A stretch of 64,000 bases of DNA from Meandrina meandrites (taxonomy: Eukaryota; Cnidaria; Anthozoa; Scleractinia; Meandrinidae): assembly GCA_963693305.1 (NCBI GenBank), contig OY855914.1, positions 26,522,972-26,586,971 on the forward strand. Direction: 5' to 3'. The first letter of the stretch is position 1. Every line of letters starts with the position of its first letter. Under the pieces are notes generated by a model. That model had not been told where the DNA came from. It did no database searches and was given only the letters and a program-made list of their open reading frames with translations. Of this stretch, positions 44,901-57,003 are shown one piece after another. The translations under genes and the position numbers were made by a program.

Positions 44901-47347
44901 TGATCATGTTCACCCTGCCGAGCCACCAGATAAGTGCCTACAATAACATGGTACTTGCGAGACCACAGGGGTGAACGACGCATAAATCACTGCTAAAGGA
45001 ACGTTCCTAGTTCAGACCCTTAACGGTATCTTGTTTTTTGTTACTTACCTGAAGGAACAGGTTGACTTCCTAGCATTTCGTCCTTGTCGCCGACTGCTAC
45101 CACAATTCCAACAGTGAAATTTGTCTCTTCAACTGGCAGCCAGTAATAAAATTATAAAACAACTAGATTAATATTTTGTTATAGGCCAACTATTTAGCAA
45201 TACGATTGCGAGCTAGAGACATCTATTGTCTGGAAGCTAGAGAGGGATGAGTCCCCGAGTCAACTTCAAAATTGAAAGAAAGCGAGAGCGAGCAGTCAAA
45301 CTATGTAGGTGTTGATTAATAAAACATCGAAAACCGATTAAACTCAATTATTAAAGGTTTCCTTTTCGCAACCGCGCGCGCCTTTCAAATGCATACCGAG
45401 AAGGTGCCCTCTTAGCCAAACAGTTTGCGTGTGAAAAGAAACCCACTGCAGTTCCAGGCTTGAACAATCAATTCATATCTCTACATGTTCTTTTTCCACA
45501 ATAATTGATCTTATGTGACTTCCATCACCTAATGTTAAATGAAAATGGAGGTTCTTACCTTCTTATAGAATCAACTACGGAATAAAACTCGGGTTCAGGT
45601 TCCAAGGCTGTGATGTCCATAAAAATGGGGTCCCCATATACGTCAGAAGGGGCTGGCAGAACGGGATGCATCATGGTCCTTCCAGAGCTGTCCGCCATGA
45701 AAGCATAACTTGACTGTCCTTTCCGAAAGTAGGTGATATCAGAAAGAAGGTCTTCCATGCTAATATCTGTACCAACAACACCAATGAATTTGCCTTGGTG
45801 ATAACAAGGCAGTGTTATGGATGTCAACAGACCTGTCGGTACAAAACGGATATTAACAAAACTGTTACATTGGAATGCTTATGAATGCGGAGAACATGCG
45901 ATCATGAAACATGGGAAACATGGTTTTGCCAGACATGCTTTGAGTCAAGTGGCTGTAAAGTCGTAAGTAGTGTTCGTATAGGTAACATTTCTTCGAATTC
46001 ATAAAATGGGGTGATCTGTAAGTGGCTAGAATTGCTTCAAGGAGTTGCTTTCTACGTTTTACTTTTAAGTTTATTTAAGAACGATATGGCCAAAACAAAT
46101 GTATAACCATCGTTTATTTAGTTCAATTACTCTGCGATACAAAATTTCATTCTCCCTTAAACCAACCAATTTGTTGTATCAAACTTTTTATGCCTTGGTT
46201 CCTTACCTGTTCCAAAGGCATCAACATAAGGGATGGATATGATTGGTTTATCGCGAATAGTGTTTGTTGAGAAGAAATCGTAGTACGTTGCCAGGTCCCT
46301 TCGTAGGTTTTCTGTGTTTTTCACATAAGTGAATTTTCCGGCCTTTGAACAGAGAAAACAAGCACAAAATTAATACATAATATTAGAAAAGCACCTGGCT
46401 GGATTGCGTCACAGACGCTAGTCCAGATATTTCATACGGTCACAAAGAAATTCGTACATGAGGGAAAAGCAAAGCAACACAAAACGAAGACACTTTTCTT
46501 TGTCTGACACATAACTAGATATCTCCTTCTTTGCTTATTAGATTTTTAGAAAATAAATACGGAAAGAGTTAGACGAAAAGCTTTACCACACTTCATTTGC
46601 TTTCTGCCGTTTAGTGGACGCAATGAAAATCCTACCCTCATATTATAGAGAACCAAGATTTCATTGGTTTACTTACAGTGACATCGGCTGCTTTTGGTAC
46701 TGAATAGTCGGTGCCATCTTGTTCAGCAATATCTCGCAGGATTTTTAAGTCCTGTTGCATACCATACGTCAGTATAACGACTGCATTATTAAGCTCTGCG
46801 TTCTTCGTTTTAATCGTTTCCATGATTATATTTGCTGCGTCGTTTGGCTCACCATCTGTTAGAAAGATAATGACCTTTTTTCTTGAGGAATCTTTTCCAG
46901 CAGACGTGCCCTTGAACAGGTCGAAGGCCAGTGTAAAGGCCTTGGAATAATCTGTACCACCTGTGGCAAAAAAATAACAGGACATAACTGTGTTAGAAGA
47001 TTACGAATATTTACAACAATGCAGTCAAGTTGTACGAAAAAGAATTAACAAGTTTTCTCCACGGGATCAGAAAAAAACATCCTGATCCTTTGTCACGGAT
47101 TTTGTCAGATTTTTGCGCAGCCAAAATATATTATCTGTGTTGAAGGAAACATAAAAATAATGGTCATGGTTTGATTTCTCTTCGCAAAGAAAGATTATAT
47201 CTTCCTTTAGGTGTTCAAAGATTTTTTTTTTCACAGGTTAAGTCATCTCAAAGTAATTTCAGAATAGTTTGGACCAAAAATCCGGAAAATCCCCGTGACG
47301 TAGCTCCTTTAATTTTTTATAAAACTGAAATTTCATTTTCGTTGAGT

Positions 47348-47971
47348 CATTTGATACAAAGACAATAAACTGCAAGGCTGACACTACGTAGAGATGAAAA
47401 AAAAAAAAACTTAACGGGACAGCGAGTCCAAACTGAAAGTCCAAACTGAAAGTCGAAAATGCAAACTCTGGACAGCTGTTTCGACCTGACTGGGTCTCAT
47501 CAGCAGAGTGTATGCCGCACAGAATAGAACAACTAGCGTGGAGACAGTTGTCTATAAAGTGCTCGCTGGTAATGACGAGCTGAATGGGCTCAAATCCGAA
47601 AGCCCGCCCATTGACAACAGCCGCGTGACTATTACTCAATAGGTCAAGAATTCGAAATATCATGTCGTTGTCTCGATAAGGAAAGTGAGGATAGACAGAA
47701 CTATCCTTACACTGAAAAAATGGACAAAACCATGTGAAAACAACACTGCGGACATGGACAAAACCACGTGAAAAAGGTGAAAATGTACAGCATATCGGAT
47801 CTGAAAAGATCTACGGTCCAAATAAAACTGAAAATGACAACTGATAGCAAGGGACCGCGGACGAAAATCCTCCTGGTGTACGTAGGAGCTACTGACAGCC
47901 GAGAGCTGTCAGTAGCTCCTACGTACACCAGCAGCATTTTCGTCTGCGGTCCCTTGCTTTCATTTGATACA
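47348..47971 (-). mobile_element. Penelope-like non-autonomous element with hammerhead ribozyme (copy D intron)
   Basis: CATTTGATACA flanks the element at 47348-47358 and 47961-47971; copy B has an uninterrupted, similar site near 15957-15972, so this is an insertion of about 600 bases. The minus strand carries an intact hammerhead; the right end is a hairpin with arms of about 55 bases. No RT is encoded. Confidence 0.7.
47465..47509 (-). ncRNA. Hammerhead ribozyme motif, type I layout
   Basis: Same parts as the copy C motif: ACTCTG/CAGAGT stem I, CTGATGA and GAAA cores, GACC/GGTC stem II, minimal stem III and GTC cleavage site. The only difference is one base in the stem II loop (CAGTCA instead of CAATCA), so the catalytic parts have been kept since the C-D duplication. 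Confidence 0.85.
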
Positions 47972-48429
47972 CATTAAGCTAGCATCCCTCTTGCTGTCTC
48001 ATTTACCGATGCATGAGGCGAAGCAAGCTATTTAAGCAATTCATCGACAACTATCTGGTTGGAAAAGGATTCTACAAAATTTGGTCTTGAATTGAACTAT
48101 ATAAGACTGGACGTACTGTTCTTAAATTTTGGGCAAGGACAACTTTGCAACAGGCGATAAGATTCAATATATATTTCCTCTAATACGTGTAAAACGGGTT
48201 CAATTTCGAATTCCACAAAAATCCAAATAAGAAAATCTAGGACATTTTTTATGGTCATCCTTACCTCTGGCGAAAAGTGGGTCAACGAATTCCTTCAAGA
48301 ATTTTATGTTGATTGGTGTGGCGTCTGTTAAACGTTCGCTGTGGCAGCTTCACCCATCATTGTTATATCCAGTTGGTGTTGCAGCCGTTTCACTGAATTT
48401 CACCAATCCAATCTGAAAAAAAAAAACGG

Positions 48430-48670
48430 ACATTAATCACTCACTGAGTCAGTCACTCAAACAGCCAGTAAGTCAGCTAGTCAGTCACTCAGTCATTCAG
48501 TCAGCCAGCCAGACTGCCAAACAACAGCCAGCCACTCAGCCGGTCAGTCGGTCATGACGTCAGTCGGCCAGCCAGCCAGTCACCCAGTCAGTCCGTCAGC
48601 CAGACAGTCAGGCGCCGGTCAGTCAGTTAATCGGCTTTTCAGTCAGTCCGTGTCGCCCAGTCAGTCAATT
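48430..48670. repeat. Degenerate CAGT/CAGC repeat in intron 2 of copy D
   Basis: Shorter and more degenerate than the arrays in B and C; the pure GTCA core seen in C is absent. Confidence 0.85.
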
Positions 48671-48740
48671 AAGTTTACAAGTAACACTAGAACGGCAAGT
48701 AAATACAAACCTCTGCACACCCAATATATGACCTCTCTCA

Positions 48741-48822
48741 CCACGAGTCTCTTATAGCTCAGTGGTAAAAGCGTCCAACCGGTATCTGGAAGACCATGGG
48801 TTCGATTCCCGCTGGGGGCTCG
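48741..48822 (+). mobile_element. tRNA-like SINE head in intron 2 of copy D
   Basis: Same element as at 31777-31857 with a few substitutions, one of which breaks the D stem (AAAAGC for AAGAGC). Confidence 0.65.
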
Positions 48823-49713
48823 GAAAATTTTAAACTCGGCTAACACACCCTGCAGAGTCGTAAGCAGTACTTTATGGAATACTCACTCTATCCCTTGGGT
48901 TCATTGTACTTAAAACTGTTTTTGCAGCCTCCTTGGCCACCACAATCCGATCTCCATGCATTGATCCACTGGTGTCGATAACAAGAACATCTTTTGGTTC
49001 GGGTGTGGCTGTCTCCACATAAAATGGCCTAAAACGAGGATCATAAGATCTGCAATCTGCCGTATCCTCGAATGCTGGATAATTCGTCAGTATGCCTTCT
49101 TCTGATGCAAAATATTGCCATTTGATAACTTCATTATTCTGCATGTTATATTTCATTTTCTCCAATACAGAATCAGCTACATACTTTCTAGGGCTACGAG
49201 CACTCTCGGATACTTTTACGCATATATTTGCGAAATCAACTTTATTTCGAAACCTTGAATCGTACTCCAGACGTTTCTGCGAGTTCGCTATGTTACAGCA
49301 TTCCGTTGGGTCTGCCGAAGGAGACGTTGGCCAAGAAGATTCAACGGCTTGTTTAAGTGCGCGCACAACGTCAAATCTCGCCTTAAACTGGCTTGAAACA
49401 CTTGCTGATAAATGAGGGATGAGTGTACTTCCATCTACTGCAGTCTCTATGAACTGCAACTTGTCAAACTGATCCTAAAAAGGAAACATTAAACGGTTGT
49501 TGAACAGAGATTTCTACAAAGGAGATGAAGTGATACACTTATATTTTTGTCGTCTACTAGATGGTCCTAGATGGTATACAGAAGCGCGAAACGGATGAAC
49601 GCAGGTGCTAATTGAAATGGAAATATAACATAGAACAGAAATCATAAATATTTTTTTTATGTGATTGTGTGTCAGTAATAGGCAGAAATTGCCAATACAC
49701 CAAATCCCCCTGA

Positions 49714-49836
49714 GTTAGTACCCTGTTAAAGGAAATTTGGCAGGGTCCCGGAGATTGTAGGCTCAAATCCCACTGGGTTCAAGATTTTCTTTGCCCTGTG
49801 GGATCACTCCCAAATTTCCTGTAACAAGGTAGTAAC
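49714..49836. mobile_element. Inverted-repeat element with tRNA-like core (copy D intron 1)
   Basis: Twin of 32761-32883 with the same 27-base imperfect inverted ends; the B-box-like centre has one substitution (GGCTCAAATCCC). Confidence 0.7.
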
Positions 49837-51830
49837 GCACAAGCTAAAGTTCCTCTACGGCTTAAAGGAGCTACGTCACGGACAACGCCTCTTGAAAACA
49901 ATGGCATTTTTTTCAAGTTTGTCGGTCGTAATCGGTCTTAATTTTGGTCAATCGACACCATCCTTGGTTATTGTGCATGGGGTTTATGACGCAGCAATGT
50001 GCACGTCGCTTGGCATCACGGGTCACGCATCACGGTTATTTTAAGCCAGTAAAACTACTCTGAAGAGTAAGTTTACTTCGTTTACACATTCAAGTAGATG
50101 GCTTCATGCTTCTGATTTGACTTAAACAATGTTAAATCATCATGTATATCCTTGGATCGTCTCTAGCGCTAGCTTGAGATAAAAAAATCCCAGATGGAGG
50201 GAAGAGAAAAAAATAATTCTAGAGAAAAAAGAGAGATATGTGTGACACAGCCCAGCATTGGTATACGTATGTAGGTGATGATCGAGGTAATAAAATGCCC
50301 CAGCATATATCATCATTATCGACAACTAACGTTAAAGCAGTTAACCAACAAGGAGAGGGATTTATGTCGTTGTTAAGATTGGGGTTAGGGGTGGGGGCTG
50401 GGGTAGGGGAGGCCGGGTCAGTAGGCGAGGGATTTGACAGAAAGTATCTGCTCATCAGTATATATAGTGGACAACTCATTGCAAAGATTGTTGTCGTTTA
50501 GAAAGAAAACTGGGGACAATAAACTGCTAACAATACACCAAAACTGCCATGATACGGATATAAGATTCCCTTAATTCTTAAGCGGCTACTGGTATTGGTT
50601 CGCAGACAAACCATAGTGATTAATGTTTACACCGACACACAAGAACTCCGACCGACTAGTGACTGTCAAACATGTCACACTGCCAGTCCAGCGTTATTAA
50701 GTGTCATAGCGACATGGCTCTTTTCGGAGGTTTTGAATTATAATTTTCCCTTTCAAATTCCAACTTTCACATCGGTGGATAAAACACTAGTACACGTGTG
50801 TGACTATTTTTAATTTCTTATTTCGCTAATGGCTATAATGGCTACCCCTGCAGAGCACGTACTATCTAGGTAAATAACTCACAAAATGACAGACAATTCA
50901 CTCCGTTCTATCATCATGTTATTCACATCTTAAAACCATCAATTGAACACGTTTAGATGAATTAAGTTTGGTGTTATAACTGCACGCGTACGGTCAAATC
51001 ATAATCTCGCTAACACTACAAGATATCTTTAATTGAAACCTAGACTGTCATTCGTGTAAACAAAACTTTGAATTAAAATTTCCAATATGCAGGTTTTCAA
51101 ATTTCTGAGTACCCGACAGAAGGGAACATTTGCAAGACTTTCCCAATTCGAATGTCTCTTTTCTACGCCTGCTGACAGTTGGTCAATGTCACAGTATTTA
51201 CTAGTTGAGAAAGTCAAACTAGTTTATCTAAGGCTTACCTGCATTTCGTCAACACCAAGAGCGTCCTTCGCAAAGGCCTGTAACTCTTTTCCTATTAGTG
51301 CAGGATCGACTAAAAGATTTCCATCAACTTTGAATGAAAATGCAAAGCATAGGACGAGTAACAGCTTGGCCTGGATTGAGTTTGGAGAGCTTATCTGGCT
51401 GGAAACAGCCATTTTGTAGTTTACTTCCTTATCCGGAAAGGTACGGGCTGCCTGTTTTCCCACACATTCGGTGAAATTACTGTTGACAGTGTAACGCAAC
51501 GGACCGTAAACGCATGCCTGGCATGCTAATTATGCAATTATCATCAATTTTAAAACCACAAAATTGAAGCAAAGTAAAATAGCGAGTTCCTCAGTCACGA
51601 AACCACTTACCAAACGATAATTTACTCCCTGGAGCGAAACAAAAACATTTGGATCTTTCTGTTTCTGTTATCAATTGAGATAATGACAAACACATGAAAA
51701 GTCCTAAAATAACATATTTTATTCACATTGCGTACCAAAAACAACATTTACAGAATTTTTTTTTTTTCAAAACAACGACTTTATGCTTTGTATGCAATCA
51801 ATAAGAATACAGTAAAGGGAAAATATATAA

Positions 51831-51831
<1 letters not shown>

Positions 51832-51902
<71 letters not shown>

Positions 51903-52000
51903 TACAATAACAAAAAATAATAATAATGAGAATGAGAATAACAAGAAAAATAACAACAACAGTAATAATACAGTCGAACCCCCGTTAAGCGACCAGTTAC
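51832..52000. repeat. (AAT)n tract and repeat flank shared with the left edge of the window
   Basis: A clean AAT run, then interrupted AAT/AAC and ACAGTCGAACCCCCGTTAAG, matching 1411-1505 closely. Confidence 0.8.
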
Positions 52001-52788
52001 TTAAAGTGCATATGAAGTAAAAAATAATTGCTGCTTATTTTTAAGGCTTTTCGAAATAAAGACGAATGGCGTTTTCCTTTTTGAAATATCTTCTTTCGTT
52101 ATGGAGATATTTAGGTTTTGTAATATGCAAATAAGGAAAGCGATGACGTCATTAATCGTTCGAGAAAAGGATAAATCACTGAATCAAGCATATCTCTTGT
52201 AGTATTAAAGCGGTGTTCTTCAAACTTGGCACCATCAATGTTCATCATAAAAGGCACAAGATGGCACCCGTTGCGCCGTTGCCATGGTAACAGTCTTGGA
52301 TCCAGTCTCCTTCTGTTATAAACAAAATATCTCCATTTGCAGCACTTTAAAAATGAACAGTGGGTCTGGCGTGGAACACACGTGGTACCCATCTTAGCTT
52401 AACTATCTTCGTTAGTTTGTTGGGAGTGCATCACCTTTGGTTAAGAATAAACTTGGAATGTCAGTGTTAATAGAAATAAGTCTTTGCGGCAAAACTGTTG
52501 ATATGGCAACGGCGCAACGGGTGCCATCTTGTGCCTTTTATGATGAACATTGATTGTGCCAAGTTTGAAGAACACCGCCTTAATACTCCAAGAGATATGC
52601 TTGATTAAGGGATTTATCTTTTTGTGGAACGATTAATGACGTCATCATTTTCCTCATTTGCATAATACAAAAACCTAAATATCTCTAAAACGAAAAAAGA
52701 TATTTCAAAAAGGAAAACGCCACTCGTCTTTATTTTGAAAAGCCTTAAAAATAAGCAATAAATATTTTTTACTTCATAGGCACTTTAA
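52001..52788. mobile_element. Long foldback DNA element with TTAA ends
   Basis: Arms of about 290 bases are near-reverse complements. TTAA (52001-52004) then AGTGCATATGAAG starts it; CTTCATAGGCACT then TTAA (52785-52788) ends it. It is inserted into the repeat whose flank is described just before it. Same family as 2702-3454. Confidence 0.8.
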
Positions 52789-53884
52789 ACAGAGAATTAT
52801 TGTCATTTTTATGTGTTTCCGTGATTCCTTTTTAGGCTATTTTGTATTGAACTAGCGGTGCTCTTTCTAAAAGGCGTCATGTTCATTTCTTACGAGCCCC
52901 TATTAAGCGGCCAAGCTTGCCAATCAGCACAGTGCTGGGAGGGTACCTATCCTTGGCCGTTTTCTAAATGCTGACAACCTTTAAGGCCTCTCCTTAAAAC
53001 TACCGCCCACGCAGTTAATAGCAAAAGATACCGCCTATTGACTATTGAATGCACAAAGAGGGTCGGGTGTGGGGGCAGAGGATTCCAGCTTAAGAATGTT
53101 AAAACTTTCAGATGATGTCACCGTTCATAAAGTAATTCTCTGGAAATAAGGGATAACGATAGATAAAATAGAAGCAGAAACTCGGCATACTTAAGATGTC
53201 TTTGGTCAATTCTTAAGACCAGCAAAAATCGTAGCTTCTTTCACGTGATGATTAGTTTCTTCCTGTTAAGTAAAAAAGTACATGACAAAGAGACAATTAA
53301 CCAATATGCAAATATAGCATAATAGCTAACCAATATCAGAAGAAACTCATCCTCGAATCTGATTGGTTCTCCCACTGTTTTCTTTCCGCTGACAGAACAC
53401 AATCGTGCGCGCGTGCTCTTTTGAGGAACATTTTTTCTTGATTTTGCGCTTAAAATTATATATAGAAATTGTAAGTTTTGGACAGCTATCCTTTAGATAT
53501 TCTACTAAAATTAAACAATAAGACTAATCGTCCTCGTTTTCTATGAGCGATAGTCAACTCGGCTGCGTCCCGCTGCAGACTATTCGCTCATAGAAAACTC
53601 GGCTGGTAGTCTAACTGTTAAATAATTTTCGTCACACCATGATATACTCACGTTATGGACCATTTTTGTACATTACATAGTGGGAGACGTTAGTTTAACT
53701 TTAAAAAAAACTGTTTTAATAATCAATAAAATCATGGAATAATTGATTTATTGAACAACTGATGAAATAAACGATCACAGTTGCAGTTTTTTTAAAGCAG
53801 AAACTTGTGTTCAATTATAACATGAAATTTGACAATTTTTATGATGCTGGTGTATTGTCAAGAAGTCCTTGTTATCTGTCAAGC
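52789..53884. other. Intergenic stretch without a supported gene
   Basis: Holds the rest of the repeat interrupted by the foldback element (including CCCCTATTAAGCGGCCA near 52900) and a 63-base hairpin at 53536-53598 with about 20-base arms (GTTTTCTATGAGCGATAGTC). Nothing else recognised. Confidence 0.5.
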
Positions 53885-54105
53885 ATAATAAGTCCATCTG
53901 TTGCTAGTTTTAAGAGCGTTTGACTGAAAAGCCTCGCGTCAAGTATGTCCAGTATAAAACATGGATAGTTCAGGGTCGAAACTATTAAAATCACCAAAAG
54001 TCGTTTCGGGTGAGAAACGAGGAGGAAGCCATCGTTTCGAAGCGATGATGACTCATGGTCGTCTTCACTGCTGAAGACGTTCCTGATGTCCTTGTGTGTT
54101 TTCAA
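53885..54105 (-). pseudogene. Orphan, truncated exon 1 of the copy B type
   Basis: Reads HPKRLLVILIVSTLNYPCF and then DILDARLFSQTLLKLATDGL, almost the same as exon 1 of copy B, but breaks off before GVSALQ and the donor. The in-frame Met used by B has changed sequence around it. It marks the left end of the duplicated 6-kb unit, so the break fell inside an exon. Confidence 0.8.
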
Positions 54106-57003
54106 AGACCGAAATTATCAGAATAGAGGTTCTTTGAACGTCCCAGCGATAGTACTTTTGCGATAACGTTACTTAGCTTAGACATAATACACCGTTATTG
54201 ACATTGATATGATTCACGTGACATTTGATTATAATGCGATTTGCATGACTTTTATTCAGAGTCTCGTGTAGCTCACTTAAAAGACATCCTTTTATTATTC
54301 TTCGCTTGGCATTCATTTTGCTCAATCAGTTTCGTTAATTAAGAAGAAAAACGGCATTTTCGATCAAAAGTCCACTTCCCGTTAACACAATAGACAGACA
54401 AACAGAGTTGATCAACATGATAAAATAATGCTAAAATTATGATAAAATAATAGTCGTTCTGAAAATGGTTTAACCAGCTAGAATCTCTTTAACAGCTAAA
54501 CTCCCATCGACAACACGTACATGACTCTGGCCTCTCCAACCACATGTTCTTAAACCCCCTGGACGCGTGGAAATTTCCAAACAGGAATGGGAGTACTATT
54601 CTCGAGTTTCTGGGCTAAACCCATTAACAGAGGAATTCTGCAATGTGTCTTGACGAAAGGACTTCAAATTCATAATAACTTCCAGTTCGAGAATGAAACC
54701 GATTTTGAACAAGGTTCTAGAAAAGTTTGATTAGTTAATTACCGGGCCAAACTAACGAAACATAATGCTTATGTGTACTGTACTTCGCAATCATCTTATG
54801 CCATTTCAGTGATTACATGCGTGACACTCTGATCACTGCAGCCCTGTTGTTGTTGGCGTAAACAACAATACTTTAGGATAAAATCTCTTGTAAGTCCGAA
54901 GATATAAGTAGAAACAAAAGGATAAATGTCCAAGTTGGAGACACAAATACTCCAGATGCGGCTAAAACCACTAAAATAGCGAGAGAGAAGAGAGATTTCT
55001 TGAAAGAAATAAGATCAGTCATTTGTAGGCCACCATCGCAGAAACGTTTATCATAACTTGTCACTTAATCTTGTCACATTTTCCGTTCCAAATCTTTTCA
55101 TTTAAATCACTGTACTTTGAACGAATTAAAGGGGCAGTCTTCTAAGTTTTTGCGTAAATTAGCTAGAATTATAAAGGTGCACTCACAGATCACCAAGATA
55201 ATCTTTAAACAGCAAAAAGCCATAAATCGACTCTATGATGTGTGCATAAGCCATAATCGATGATTTGTTAGTGATTTTCCTCCAAGAAACACTGTCAAAC
55301 TTGAAAACGTCGGCCCGACGTTTACAAATTTTAGACCACTTCTTTTCTACCCGTCCCTAGCCAAACCAGTTTCAAACAACTTTCGCGACCAGTACAGTGC
55401 ATTTTAGTAAGATTAGGCAACTTCAACTGGATTTCCAACAAATACCAACACATTCATTGGATTTTCAAATAGGCTAAGTCTTGGTGAGACTGCCCCTTTA
55501 AGTGGAGGAGACAACTAATACCTTGATTACAGTGACTTTGCCTTACAAAGTGAGTATTTAATACTTTACGATTGCGTTTTCCTTTTCAAGTTTCTTGTCA
55601 TAGCTTAAAAATCCGGATAATTTGTGATTTGTTGAAATCCATAGCCCTGGGGTTCTTACCCTGTCTTTTGACACACTTAAGTTCCTCTCCCATTTTCGTC
55701 ACCATAGCCCTTATTGCTTCTCTTAACCGGCGGGGCCTTGGCACGAGAAATGAAGGGCTCTGGAGACTGAGGATTTCCAGTCCTAGATTCTGGGACTTGC
55801 GGTCTTCATGTATGCAGTCGTGAGGTTTCTATATACACCCTGTACTGTATGGGAGAGTCATGGCGTTTCTTACTTCCGCTCAAGATTTCTTTATTCCAAA
55901 CAGCCAATCAAAAAAATTCGAATTAATTCAAAACTCCCATGTCCCCAGAGCCTTTCGCTTATCATGCCTAGGTCCTGCCGGCCAAGAGAAGCGAAAAGGG
56001 CTATGGGGACGAGAAAGAAAATACAAAAGAAATTGATGTTTAATGACTGTTTTATATCTGATAAAGACACGGCAAAACGTTACGTCTAATTTTCTAGACC
56101 AAAATAACCCCAAATCTAAATATTAGTACAAGAATGAGTTGATCTACATCAGACGATTTTGAAGCCATTCAATAAATTCGCAGTTCGTGTTTTATCAAGT
56201 CTAAAATAATCGGCTGCGCCTCGTGTTTTAACACTGCTGCTCGTTTATTACACATAACTTAAATCAACATATGAAGTAGCAAAACGCATTTGTAGAAAAT
56301 AATTGTGACTGATTTTACCCCAAGTTTATGATCATGCAGGGAATCACTAAAGGTTTTGAAAAATAATACAATCAGCTTATTAAAATGAAAACGCGTGAGT
56401 TAAAGCAAAAAGTGTCATTTATTTTACCCCTACTTTACGCAGGGAATCACCAAAGGTTTTTTTTAATAATACCAATACCCAACATAACACAGTTCAACCT
56501 TTAGCCATGGCAGAGGCTACATTATAATTTTATAAAAAAGCAAAACGCATTACTAAAAAAGTGTTATTGATTTTACTCATGCTTTACAAAGGAATCGCTA
56601 AGGGTTTACCAAAATAATACTTAAATACTAATACTACTATTACAACTCAACCTTTAGCGTATGGTAGAGGCTACACAATTCATGAAAAAGCAAAAACGAA
56701 TTATTTGGAAAAAATCACAGAAATCTAAATGACAAGTATAGTGCATCATGAAAAAAGTTTGACAATTGTTTTTAAAGTTTGTCATCTACAATCCATCTTA
56801 ATTTTTCTGTCCAGCTTTGGTTTATAAATTCCAGTGTCACTTCTTTGATGAAAAACAACTTGGTTAATTATTATATTGACGCTCTCTTCCACTTGAAGGA
56901 AATTCTATACATTATCAAAAATTGTACTTAAACTGTGCTTCTGCATTTTCACTTAACCTGTACAGCGTAACAAAAAGCACAACTTGTTTTGTTAATGTCT
57001 AGA
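54106..57003. other. Intergenic region downstream of copy E
   Basis: Duplicate of 20013-22410, plus the TTAA MITE. A short hydrophobic minus-strand ORF (55064-54873) has a partly open counterpart near 20995-20870 but no start, splice or domain support; not called as a gene. Confidence 0.5.
55126..55501. mobile_element. 368-bp MITE with TTAA target duplication
   Basis: TTAA, AGGGGCAGTCT at the left (55130) and AGACTGCCCCT, TTAA at the right (55497). The homologous position in the B-C interval (near 21095) lacks it, giving an empty site. TTAA duplication suggests mobilisation by a piggyBac-type transposase. No ORF. Confidence 0.85.

Larger units (their letters stand above)
39535..51412 (-). 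pseudogene. CACHD1-like: Copy D: damaged VWFA and cache domain-containing protein 1-like gene
   Basis: Exons found: 51412-51239, 49474-48887, 48412-48265, 46960-46677, 46342-46207, 45832-45559, 45148-45049 (partial), 44022-43942, 43359-43050, 42864-42676, 41454-41114, 40623-40482, 40391-40165, 39701-39535. Lesions: exon 3 has TGA (48352-48350) where copy C has CGA (Arg); exon 7 lost about its 5' half and the acceptor; the last exon has TAA inside the TM helix where C has TCA. Exon 2 lacks one Val before the MIDAS motif and exon 12 lacks three residues, both in frame. Exon 1 is unlike B and C: a signal peptide starting MAVSSQISS and a short segment ending LGVDEMQ. Other exons are open and very close to copy C, so decay is recent. 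An expressed truncated product cannot be excluded. Confidence 0.85.

Noticed and set aside
48661..48846. Minus-strand ORF reading GNRTHGLPDTG and LPLSYKRLV
   Set aside because: This is the well-known spurious translation of a tRNA-derived SINE; it overlaps the tRNA-like repeat in intron 2 of copy D.
54873..55064. Small hydrophobic protein gene on the minus strand, with a partly open duplicate near 20870-20995
   Set aside because: No shared start codon, splice sites or recognisable domain; openness in both copies can follow from recent duplication. Expression data would be needed to revive it.
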